Of a DNA stretch of 61,460 nt, positions 50,106-57,600 are shown one piece after another (position 1 is the stretch's first letter; every line of letters starts with the position of its first letter). Source of the DNA: Sphingomonadales bacterium. GTDB lineage: Bacteria; Pseudomonadota; Alphaproteobacteria; Sphingomonadales; Sphingomonadaceae. The position numbers and the translations under genes are program-made. The notes under the pieces were generated by a model. That model worked only from the letters and a program-made list of their open reading frames with translations. It did not search any database and had not been told where the DNA came from. The stretch is from assembly GCA_028868535.1 (NCBI GenBank), contig JAGWUH010000019.1, positions 1 to 61,460 on the forward strand, given 5' to 3'.

Positions 50106-52568
50106 TCAATCGCCCTCGACCGGCAGGGGTGGAGCTTCGCCGGTCATCGCCAGCGCGGCCAGGCTTTCGGCTTCGAGCAGCAGTTCGTCGTCGGCCTGGC
50201 CGGCAGGCAGGCTCTCGCGGCCGATCATCGTCAGCACCGGCACCGCCATCGGGCTGACCCGCTCCAGGCGCACATGATCGACGCCCTGCCCGGCGCGTTC
50301 GAGCAGGTCCGCCACGCGGCCGAGATCGGTCATGCGCCCGCGCGCGTCGGCCCAGGCTGCCTCGATCAGCACGTGATCGGGCTCGTAGCGGCGCAGCACG
50401 TCGTAGATCAGGTCGGTCGAGAACGTGACCTGCCGGCCCGACTTGCGCTTGCCCGGATGCTGGCGCTCGATCAGGCCGCCGATCACCGCGACTTCGCGGA
50501 AGGCGCGGCGCAGCAGGTAGGAATCCTGCACCCATTCGACGAACTCGTCGCCCAGCACTTCGGCGGAGAGCAGCGCTTCCGGATGCTCGATCGGCCGCAG
50601 GCCCCAGACCGCCAGCGCATAGTCGTTGGCAACGAAGCCGAGCGGCATCAACCCGGCCTCGTTCATCCGTCGCGTCAGCAGCATCCCCAGCGACTGGTTC
50701 GCCGGCCAGCCCTCGAAGGTGTAGAACACGCTGTATTCGCGCTTCTCGTGCGGGAAGCTCTCGACCAGCAGCCGTCCCGGCTCGGGCAGGCGCGAGCGCC
50801 AGTCCTGCATTTCCAACCATTCGCGCACGTCGTCGGGGAAGCTGCCCCACAGGCTGCGGTCGGTCAGCAGCCGCTGCACGCGATCGGCGAGGTGGCTGGA
50901 GATGGCGATGCGCGCGCCCATGTAGCTGGGGATCATCGCCGCCGACTTCGCCGCGCGCACCAGCAGCTCGCCGTCGCGCATCGCCTCGACCTCGAGGTCG
51001 AGCCCGGCGAAGCGGAAGGTGTTGCCGGGCTTGAGCGACGCGGCGAATTCCTCCTCGACCTTGCCGAGCGAGCGGCCGTTGCGGAAACGGATCTCGATCA
51101 TCTCGGCATCGACGATGATCCCGGCATTGATCCGGTGCCGCGCCGCCAGCTCCGGGTGGGCGAGGCGCCAGGTGCCGTCGCGATCGCGGACGATGCGGCG
51201 GAACCGGTCATACGCCTTGAGCGCGTAGCCGCCGGTGGCGACGAAGTTCAGCACGCGCTGCCAGACCACCTCGTCGACCCAGCGATAGGGCAGGCAGCCT
51301 CGCACTTCGGCGAGCAGGTCGTCCTCGCGGAACGGCCCGGCGCAGGCGCAGGCCATGACGTGCTGGGCGAGGACGTCGAGACTGCCGGGCCGGAATTCCT
51401 CGCCGTCGCGCTGGCCGGCCTCGACCGCCTGGACCGCGGCGGTCGCCTCGAGGAACTCGAAGCGGTTGCCCGGCACCAGCAGCGCCTTGCTCGGGCAATC
51501 GAGCCGGTGGTTGGCGCGGCCGATGCGCTGCAGCAGGCGCGAGGAGCCCTTGGGCGCGCCCATCTGCACGACGAGGTCGATGTCGCCCCAGTCGACCCCG
51601 AGATCGAGGCTGGCCGTGCAGACCAGCGCGCGCAGGCGGCCGTCGGCCATCGCCCCCTCGACCTTGGCGCGCGCCTCGCGCGAGAGCGAGCCGTGGTGGA
51701 TGCCGATGGGCAGGTTGTCCTCGTTCACGTCCCACAGCTTCTGGAAGATGAACTCGGCCAGGAAGCGGGTGTTGGTGAACACCAGCGTGGTGCGGTGCGC
51801 CTTGATCGCCGCGTAGAGCTGCGGCACCGCCCAGGCGGCGGCATGGCCACCCCAGGGCACGCGCTGGCCTTCGGGCAGGAGGACCGAAACGTCGGGAGCG
51901 GCGCCCGGCTCGCCCGCGACCAGCGCCACCGAACCGGCGTCACCATCGGCGGCCAGCCAGGCCCGGAACGCCTGGGGATCGGCGATCGTCGCCGAAAGGC
52001 CGACGCGTTGCAGGGCCGGGCTGATCCGCTGCAGCCGCGCCAGTGCGAGCGCCAGCAGGTCACCGCGCTTGCCGGTGGCGAAGGCATGGACCTCGTCGAC
52101 GATCACGCGTTGCAGCCCGGCGAACAGCGCCTCGCTGTCGGGATAGGACAGCAGCAGCGACAGCGATTCAGGCGTGGTCAGCAGCACGTGCGGCGGCCGC
52201 GCGCGCTGCCGCGCCTTGCGGTCCGACGGGGTGTCGCCGCTGCGCGTCTCGACCCGCAGCGGCAGGTCCATTTCCGCGACGGGTTCGAGCAGGTTGCGGC
52301 GGACGTCGTGCGCCAGCGCCTTCAGCGGGGAGATGTAGAGCGTGTGCAGGCCTTCGGGCGGCGGCGCATCGCCGAGCACCGAAGGACAGAACGCCGCGAG
52401 CGTCGGCAAGAACCCGGCGAGCGTCTTGCCGGCACCGGTATCGGCCGCGAGCAGCGCGTGGTGGCCGGCCGCCGCCTCCGCCAGCATCGCCGCCTGGTGA
52501 TCGCGCAGGCGCCAGCCGCGCGCGGCGAACCACGCGGCGATCTCGGGCGGGAGCGGGAAAGCGGTCAC
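50106..52568 (-). CDS. Ligase-associated-type DEXH box helicase (Lhr-like, SF2)
   Basis: 820 residues. Walker A is in LLAADTGAGKTLAGFLPTLA, motif Ib in TTPESLSLLL, the DEVH box in VIVDEVHAFATGKRGD, motif III in VGLSATI, and the second RecA domain has TSLDLGVDWGDIDLVVQMGA-like and QRIGRANHR motifs. The length, the C-terminal winged-helix/DUF4145-like part and the motif details fit the bacterial family usually encoded with an ATP-dependent DNA ligase, an exonuclease and a PdeM-type phosphoesterase. None of those partners is beside it here. It follows the phosphohexomutase gene by 30 bases on the same strand. Confidence 0.85.
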   Translation of the reverse strand: MTAFPLPPEIAAWFAARGWRLRDHQAAMLAEAAAGHHALLAADTGAGKTLAGFLPTLAAFCPSVLGDAPPPEGLHTLYISPLKALAHDVRRNLLEPVAEMDLPLRVETRSGDTPSDRKARQRARPPHVLLTTPESLSLLLSYPDSEALFAGLQRVIVDEVHAFATGKRGDLLALALARLQRISPALQRVGLSATIADPQAFRAWLAADGDAGSVALVAGEPGAAPDVSVLLPEGQRVPWGGHAAAWAVPQLYAAIKAHRTTLVFTNTRFLAEFIFQKLWDVNEDNLPIGIHHGSLSREARAKVEGAMADGRLRALVCTASLDLGVDWGDIDLVVQMGAPKGSSRLLQRIGRANHRLDCPSKALLVPGNRFEFLEATAAVQAVEAGQRDGEEFRPGSLDVLAQHVMACACAGPFREDDLLAEVRGCLPYRWVDEVVWQRVLNFVATGGYALKAYDRFRRIVRDRDGTWRLAHPELAARHRINAGIIVDAEMIEIRFRNGRSLGKVEEEFAASLKPGNTFRFAGLDLEVEAMRDGELLVRAAKSAAMIPSYMGARIAISSHLADRVQRLLTDRSLWGSFPDDVREWLEMQDWRSRLPEPGRLLVESFPHEKREYSVFYTFEGWPANQSLGMLLTRRMNEAGLMPLGFVANDYALAVWGLRPIEHPEALLSAEVLGDEFVEWVQDSYLLRRAFREVAVIGGLIERQHPGKRKSGRQVTFSTDLIYDVLRRYEPDHVLIEAAWADARGRMTDLGRVADLLERAGQGVDHVRLERVSPMAVPVLTMIGRESLPAGQADDELLLEAESLAALAMTGEAPPLPVEGD

Positions 52569-52598
52569 GATCCCAAGGTAGGGATCGCGGCGCCGTGC

Positions 52599-54020
52599 TC
52601 AAGCGCCGCGTGACACCCCGGAGACCGCGAGCTGCGCGTCGAGATCGGCGAGCAGCCACGCCAGCCCCGCCGCGTCGGGGCTTTCCGCGCGCGCCGTCAG
52701 CGCGGCCTGGGTGTTCGAGGCGCGCAGCAGCCACCAGCCATCGGCGGTGCGCACGCGCACGCCGTCGATCGAATTGACGTCGGCCCCGGCGGCGGCGAGC
52801 CGGGCGGCGACTTCGGCGACGATCGCGAACTTGCGCCCTTCCGCCACCGGGATGCGCAATTCCGGCGTGTTGTGCAGGTCCGGCATCGCGCCGCGCAGCG
52901 CGGTCAGCGTGCGGCCCAGGCGCAGGCAGGCGGCGATCAGCCGCACCGCGGCGTAGAGCGCGTCGTCGAAGCCGTACCAGTCATCGGCGAAGAAGACGTG
53001 GCCGGTCATCTCGCCGCCGAGCGGCGCGGCAATCGCCTTCATTCTGGACTTGATCAGGCTGTGCCCGGTCTTCCACATCACCGGCTCGCCGCCGAGCGCG
53101 GCGACGCGGTCGAACAGCGCCTGCGACGCCTTGACGTCGGCGATGACCGCCGCGCCCGGGCGGCGGCGCAGCAGGTCCTCGGCGTAGATCATCAGCAACT
53201 GGTCGCCCCAGACCACGCGCCCGGTGGCGTCGACCGCGCCGATGCGGTCGCCGTCGCCGTCGAAGGCCACTCCGAAATCGAGCTGCTTCGCCGCGACGAG
53301 CGCGCGCAGATCGGCGAGGTTCCGCTCCTCGGTGGGATCGGGATGGTGGTTCGGGAAATGGCCGTCGACGTCGGTGAACAGCAGGTGGTGCTCCCCCGGC
53401 AGGCGGGCGGTCAGCGCCGCGATCGCCGGGCCGGCGGCGCCGTTGCCGGCGTCCCAGCCGATGCGCAGCCGGGCGAGGGCGGCGCGGTCGAGCCCGTCCA
53501 GGCCGTGGAGCAGGCGATCGACATAGGCGGCGAGCAGGTCGACATCCTCGACCCGGCCGGCGCGGGGGGCGGGCGTCCAGCGTCCTTCCGCCGCGATCCG
53601 GCCGAGTTCGAGCAGGTCCTCGCCGAAGAACGGACGTCCTTCCAGGACAAGCTTGAAGCCGTTGTGGTGGCCGGGATTGTGGCTGCCGGTTACCTGGATG
53701 CCGCCCTGAACCTCTGGCGTTGACGCTTCCGCGAAATAGAGCAGCGGCGTCGGCCCCAGCCCGGTGCGCAGCACGTCGATGCCGCATTCGACGAGGCCGG
53801 CGACGAGTTCCGCCTCGAGCGCGGGGGAGGACAGGCGGCCATCGCGGCCGACCGCCACGCGCGTGGCGCCGCGGGCGTGCAGCACGGTGGCGAAGGCGCG
53901 GCCGACAGCGCGGGCATCGGCGGGGCCAAGCGTCTCGCCGATGATGCCGCGAATGTCGTATTCGCGCAGGATGCTGGGGTGGAAGCGGTGGCCCGACCCG
54001 GCCGACAGGTCAGTCGCCAT
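52599..54020 (-). CDS. Phosphomannomutase/phosphoglucomutase
   Basis: 473 residues from the ATG at 54020. FHPSILREYDIRGIIGETLG, VAVGRDGRLSS, the catalytic serine loop GGIQVTGSHNPGHHNGFK, the metal loop GVAFDGDGDRIGAVD, and GGEMTGHVFFADDWYGFDDA (sugar loop) are typical of the AlgC/ManB branch, which makes mannose-1-P or glucose-1-P for exopolysaccharide and lipopolysaccharide. It differs from the glycogen-operon pgm. The start overlaps the end of the J-domain gene by 11 bases, implying coupled translation. Confidence 0.93.
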   Translation of the reverse strand: MATDLSAGSGHRFHPSILREYDIRGIIGETLGPADARAVGRAFATVLHARGATRVAVGRDGRLSSPALEAELVAGLVECGIDVLRTGLGPTPLLYFAEASTPEVQGGIQVTGSHNPGHHNGFKLVLEGRPFFGEDLLELGRIAAEGRWTPAPRAGRVEDVDLLAAYVDRLLHGLDGLDRAALARLRIGWDAGNGAAGPAIAALTARLPGEHHLLFTDVDGHFPNHHPDPTEERNLADLRALVAAKQLDFGVAFDGDGDRIGAVDATGRVVWGDQLLMIYAEDLLRRRPGAAVIADVKASQALFDRVAALGGEPVMWKTGHSLIKSRMKAIAAPLGGEMTGHVFFADDWYGFDDALYAAVRLIAACLRLGRTLTALRGAMPDLHNTPELRIPVAEGRKFAIVAEVAARLAAAGADVNSIDGVRVRTADGWWLLRASNTQAALTARAESPDAAGLAWLLADLDAQLAVSGVSRGA

Positions 54021-54306
54021 CGGCGGGCAGCGTCGCCAGCAGCAGGTCGCGCGCGGCGTTGGCCTCGTGGACCAGCGACTCGTCGCCGCCACGATCGGGA
54101 TGGACCTCGAACAGCAGCTTGCGGTGCGCGGCGATTATGTCCTCGCGGCCGGCGTCGGCGCGCACGCCGAGCAGGGCCCGCGCCCGGGCGGCGGCGCCGG
54201 CGGGGGCGATCAGCACGTAGCGTCGCAGCAGCACCCAGGGCCAGGTGCCCGTCAGGCTCTTGCAGGCGAGGCTTGCCAGCAGCAGCAGGACCAGCAGCCG
54301 CGCCAT
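54010..54306 (-). CDS. Small membrane-anchored J-domain protein
   Basis: 98 residues from the ATG at 54306. One hydrophobic N-terminal segment (ARLLVLLLLASLACKSLTG) is followed by a J domain at ~55-95, with AHRKLLFEVHPDRGGDESLV containing the essential HPD. It would recruit and stimulate a DnaK-type Hsp70 at the membrane. It is only the J domain, with no zinc finger or client domain. It sits between mipZ (7 bases upstream) and the phosphohexomutase gene (overlapping), an order I take as an operon. Confidence 0.85.
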   Translation of the reverse strand: MARLLVLLLLASLACKSLTGTWPWVLLRRYVLIAPAGAAARARALLGVRADAGREDIIAAHRKLLFEVHPDRGGDESLVHEANAARDLLLATLPADGD

Positions 54307-54313
54307 CGTGCGA

Positions 54314-55147
54314 TCAGCCCGCGGCGAACGCCGGCTCCGCCAGCCCGGCGGCATCGGCGTGGCCGGGCATCGGCAGGTTCAGCGCCGCCAGCAGCGCGCG
54401 CAGCTCCTGCCGGGCGACGAGGTGGCTGGTGCCCAGCTCACCCAGGTGGCCCTTGTCGAGCAGGGTGAGGCCCGAGGGGAACAGCTCGCGGTAGATCACG
54501 CGCTCGGACAGGCCGCTGGCGACGCGGAAGCCGACGCGCTTGGAAAGCTCCGTCAGCGCGTTCTCGATGCGGCGCTGGTTGCGCGCCTCGACGTGCTGGG
54601 TGCGGTTGCGCACCACCACCCAGTCCATCTCGCGCCGGGCATCGCGGATCGTCGCCATCGCGCGCTTCTTGCGCGCCTCCCAGATCAGCTCCGCGTAGAA
54701 CGACAGGCGGCGGACCTTGAAGGTCTCGGCATCGACCTGGCCGATCAGGTCGAAATCGACGAAGCTGTCGTTCAGCGGGGTGACCAGCGAATCGGCGGTG
54801 ATGGCGGCGTGGCGGGCGAAGGGATCGTCGCGGCCGGGGGTGTCGAACACCAGGAAGTCCATGCCCTCGCCGACTTCGGCGCAGAGCGCGTCGAGCGCCT
54901 CCACCGTCTCCCCGGTGAACACCGCGAAGCGTGCGTTGGGCAGGGTGATGCCGCGCCGGCGCTCGGTCTCGGCGCGGTTTTCCAGGTAGCGGTGCAGCGT
55001 GCGCTGGCGCGGATCGAGATCGATCGCGGCGACGCGGGCGCCCTGGAACGCCAGCGCGATGGCGACGTGGACGGCGGTGGTCGACTTGCCGGTCCCGCCC
55101 TTTTCGTTGGCGAAGACGATGCGGTGGGGGGCGCTGGCGGTGGTCAC
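54314..55147 (-). CDS. mipZ: MipZ-type ParA-family division-positioning ATPase
   Basis: 277 residues. The deviant Walker A is VFANEKGGTGKSTTAVHVAI, with AAIDLDPRQRTLHRYLENR following and FLVFDTPGRDDPFARHAAI as Walker B. RQRTLHRYLENR and MDWVVVRNRTQHVEARNQRR are MipZ signatures rather than those of generic ParA. In Caulobacter, MipZ forms a bipolar gradient from ParB and blocks FtsZ assembly away from midcell. It is divergent from panC and heads a chain with the J-domain, phosphohexomutase and helicase genes. Confidence 0.9.
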   Translation of the reverse strand: MTTASAPHRIVFANEKGGTGKSTTAVHVAIALAFQGARVAAIDLDPRQRTLHRYLENRAETERRRGITLPNARFAVFTGETVEALDALCAEVGEGMDFLVFDTPGRDDPFARHAAITADSLVTPLNDSFVDFDLIGQVDAETFKVRRLSFYAELIWEARKKRAMATIRDARREMDWVVVRNRTQHVEARNQRRIENALTELSKRVGFRVASGLSERVIYRELFPSGLTLLDKGHLGELGTSHLVARQELRALLAALNLPMPGHADAAGLAEPAFAAG

Positions 55148-55250
55148 GGATTCGGGCTCGCTGGTTCGTTCGGTGTTGCTGGCCGGTGGGCCCCGGCGCT
55201 ACGGGAGGGCTCCGGCGGTCTTGCCGGCTTCTACCGGAGGGGTCTCGAAC

Positions 55251-56114
55251 GTGCAAACCGTCAACCGGATTGATCCACTGCGTTCTGCGGTAGAGGCGCT
55301 GCGGCGCGACGGGCCGGTGGCCCTGGTGCCGACGATGGGCGCGCTGCACGACGGGCACCTGACGCTGGTGCGCGAGGCCAGGGCGCGGGCGGCGCACGTC
55401 GTCGTCTCGATCTTCGTCAATCCGCTGCAGTTCGGCGCCGGGGAGGACCTCGATGCCTATCCCCGCCAGCTCGAGCGCGATTCGGCGCTGCTCGCGGGGG
55501 AGGGCGTGTCGCTGCTGTGGGCGCCGACGGTGGACGTGATGTATCCGGCCGGGTTCGCCACCGGGATTTCGGTTGCCGGCGTTTCCGAAGGATTGTGCGG
55601 CGCGGCGCGGCCCGGGCACTTCGACGGTGTCGCCACCGTCGTGTGCAAGCTGTTCAACCAGGTCCTGCCCGACCTCGCGCTGTTCGGCGAGAAGGACTGG
55701 CAGCAACTGGCGGTGATCCGCCGCATGGCGCGCGACCTCGATCTCAGCCGCCCCCATGCCGACGCGATCCTCGGCGTGGCGACGGTGCGCGAGGCGGATG
55801 GCCTGGCGATGTCTTCGCGCAACGCCTACCTGACCGCCGCGGAGCGCGCGCAGGCCGCCGCGCTGCCGCGGGCGATGCAGGCGGCGGTGGCGGCGCTGGG
55901 GGCCGGAGTGCCGGCGGCCGAGGCGCTGGCGCAACTGCGCGACGCGGTGCTGGCGGGCGGGTTCGCGGCCATCGACTATGCCGAGCTGTGCGATGCGGCG
56001 TCGCTGGCCCCGCTCGACGCGGCGGGCGGGGTGCCGGGGCGGCTGCTGGTGGCGGCGCGGATCGGCAAGGCGCGGCTGATCGACAACCTGCCGGTTCCCG
56101 CCACCCGCCGCTGA
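55251..56114 (+). CDS. panC: Pantothenate synthetase
   Basis: 287 residues from a GTG at 55251 with GGAGGGG eight bases upstream. The ATP-binding PTMGALHDGHLTLVREA and VVSIFVNPLQFGAGEDLDAY, LFGEKDWQQLAVIRRMARDL and the DGLAMSSRNAYL motif are all present. It condenses pantoate and beta-alanine to pantothenate with ATP. panB is not adjacent. Confidence 0.96.
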   Translation: MQTVNRIDPLRSAVEALRRDGPVALVPTMGALHDGHLTLVREARARAAHVVVSIFVNPLQFGAGEDLDAYPRQLERDSALLAGEGVSLLWAPTVDVMYPAGFATGISVAGVSEGLCGAARPGHFDGVATVVCKLFNQVLPDLALFGEKDWQQLAVIRRMARDLDLSRPHADAILGVATVREADGLAMSSRNAYLTAAERAQAAALPRAMQAAVAALGAGVPAAEALAQLRDAVLAGGFAAIDYAELCDAASLAPLDAAGGVPGRLLVAARIGKARLIDNLPVPATRR

Positions 56115-56246
56115 GCGCGCCCGGCCTACCCGGTTTACGGCATTCCCAAGCCTGTCCGGGGGATGTATGACGTCCCGCGTAGGGTCGGCCTGTTTATTCG
56201 AGCGACCGGCAGCGGCCGGCGTTCCGCATCGTCACGGAGAACCTGA

Positions 56247-57017
56247 ATGAAGAAGGTGTTGGGCAGCCTCGCCGCCGTCGCGCTGACCGCGTCGCCCGCG
56301 TTGGCGGAAGACAAGGGCTCTTCCGCGCATCAGCAGCAGATGAAGAAGGAAGCGGAAATCCCCCACTGCGCGAAGCGGCTCGGCACCGTCGCGATCGTGG
56401 AGCCGGACAACCAGTGGTGGCGTGAATACAACCTGGGCAGCCCCGAGGCGATCCTCAAGGTGTTCGTCCAGCAATCGGGCTGCTTCGGCATCGTCAACCG
56501 CGGCCGCGCGATGCAGAGCCGCGCGATGGAGCGCGCGATGGCCGACAGCGGCGAGCTGCAGGCGGGGTCCAACCTCGGCCGCGGCCAGGTCAAGACCGCC
56601 GACTACTACCTGCAGCCGGACATCGTCACCGCCAACAAGAACTCGGGCGGCAACGCGCTGGGCGGCGTGCTGGGCGGCGTCGGCGGGATGTTCGGCGGCG
56701 GCTTCGGCGCGCTGGCGGGGGGCATCAACATCAAGAAGCAGGAAGCCAAGGTCACGCTGTCGATCGTCAACGCCCGCACCACCGAGGAAGAGGCGCTGAC
56801 CGAAGGCTATGCCCGCAAGTCCGACCTGAGCTGGGGCGCCGGCGGGGCCGGCGGCTCGTTCTGGGGCGGCTTCGGCGCGGCCGGGGGCGGCGGCTACCAG
56901 GATACCGCGATCGGCCAGGTGATCGTGCTGGCCTATCTCGACGCCTATACCAAGCTGGTCACCCAGCTCGGCGGCCTGCCCGACAACGCCGCCGCGGCGG
57001 CGCCCCGGGCGCACTGA
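56247..57017 (+). CDS. CsgG/HfaB-like exported protein
   Basis: 256 residues. A signal peptide (KKVLGSLAAVALTASPALAE) lacks a lipobox cysteine. The body has CAKRLGTVAIVEPDNQWWRE, SPEAILKVFVQQSGCFGIVN and YYLQPDIVTANKNSGGNALG, then a very Gly-rich stretch (~residues 130-155) and a second Gly-rich block (~192-213), ending in IGQVIVLAYLDAYTKLVTQL. The order of elements recalls CsgG/HfaB outer-membrane assembly proteins, but their acylated cysteine is missing and no curli or holdfast genes are near. A pore-forming or envelope-stress role is speculation. Confidence 0.65.
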   Translation: MKKVLGSLAAVALTASPALAEDKGSSAHQQQMKKEAEIPHCAKRLGTVAIVEPDNQWWREYNLGSPEAILKVFVQQSGCFGIVNRGRAMQSRAMERAMADSGELQAGSNLGRGQVKTADYYLQPDIVTANKNSGGNALGGVLGGVGGMFGGGFGALAGGINIKKQEAKVTLSIVNARTTEEEALTEGYARKSDLSWGAGGAGGSFWGGFGAAGGGGYQDTAIGQVIVLAYLDAYTKLVTQLGGLPDNAAAAAPRAH

Positions 57018-57065
57018 GGGCGACGGCGCGCGGCGGCCGCCTGCCGTCGCGCGCCGCAGCCGGCC

Positions 57066-57497
57066 TCATTCAGGGGCGGGCGCGTAGTGCAGGTGCCCGG
57101 CCACGCGCATCGCCCCGCCGCCGTGATCGAGCGGGTGGCGTGAGCCGTCGATCACCGGCACCTCGGCGAAATCGTAGGGACTGACCCCGTCGAGGCAGGC
57201 GAGGTTGACCGCGTAGAGCGTCGGGTCGAAGCGGCGCTGGTGATGCGTGTGGATGCCGCAGCGCGGGCAGAAATGGTGCTTCGCGGCGCCGGAGTGGAAC
57301 TGGTAGGTGGCGATGGCATCGGCCCCGGCGGTGAGCGCCAGGTCCGCGAGCGGCGCGAAGGCCATGACCGCGCCCTTCATCCGGCAATAGCTGCAGTTGC
57401 AGCGCACCGGCCGGTCCAGCCCCTCGGCCAGCCGGACCGTGAACCGGACCGTGCCGCAGTGGCAGCCGCCGTGGTGGATTCGCGCGTCTTCCGTCAT
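57066..57497 (-). CDS. GFA-family (glutathione-dependent formaldehyde-activating fold) zinc protein
   Basis: 143 residues from the ATG at 57497. Three cysteine clusters define the GFA/CENP-V fold: GGCHCGTVRF, CNCSYCRMKG and FCPRCGIHTHHQ, which hold two zinc ions. The family includes Gfa, but most members have unknown activity and many are not formaldehyde enzymes. It is single and divergent from the sensor kinase gene (103 bases between starts). Confidence 0.9.
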   Translation of the reverse strand: MTEDARIHHGGCHCGTVRFTVRLAEGLDRPVRCNCSYCRMKGAVMAFAPLADLALTAGADAIATYQFHSGAAKHHFCPRCGIHTHHQRRFDPTLYAVNLACLDGVSPYDFAEVPVIDGSRHPLDHGGGAMRVAGHLHYAPAPE

Positions 57498-57600
57498 GTC
57501 CGGTCCCGAGCCTCGCTGTCGTTGTCGCGCGCATTTTGCCACGCGCGGGCGGGAATGCTAGCAGGGCCGCGAGGGAGCGCGCCAGCATGGGCGGACGGAC

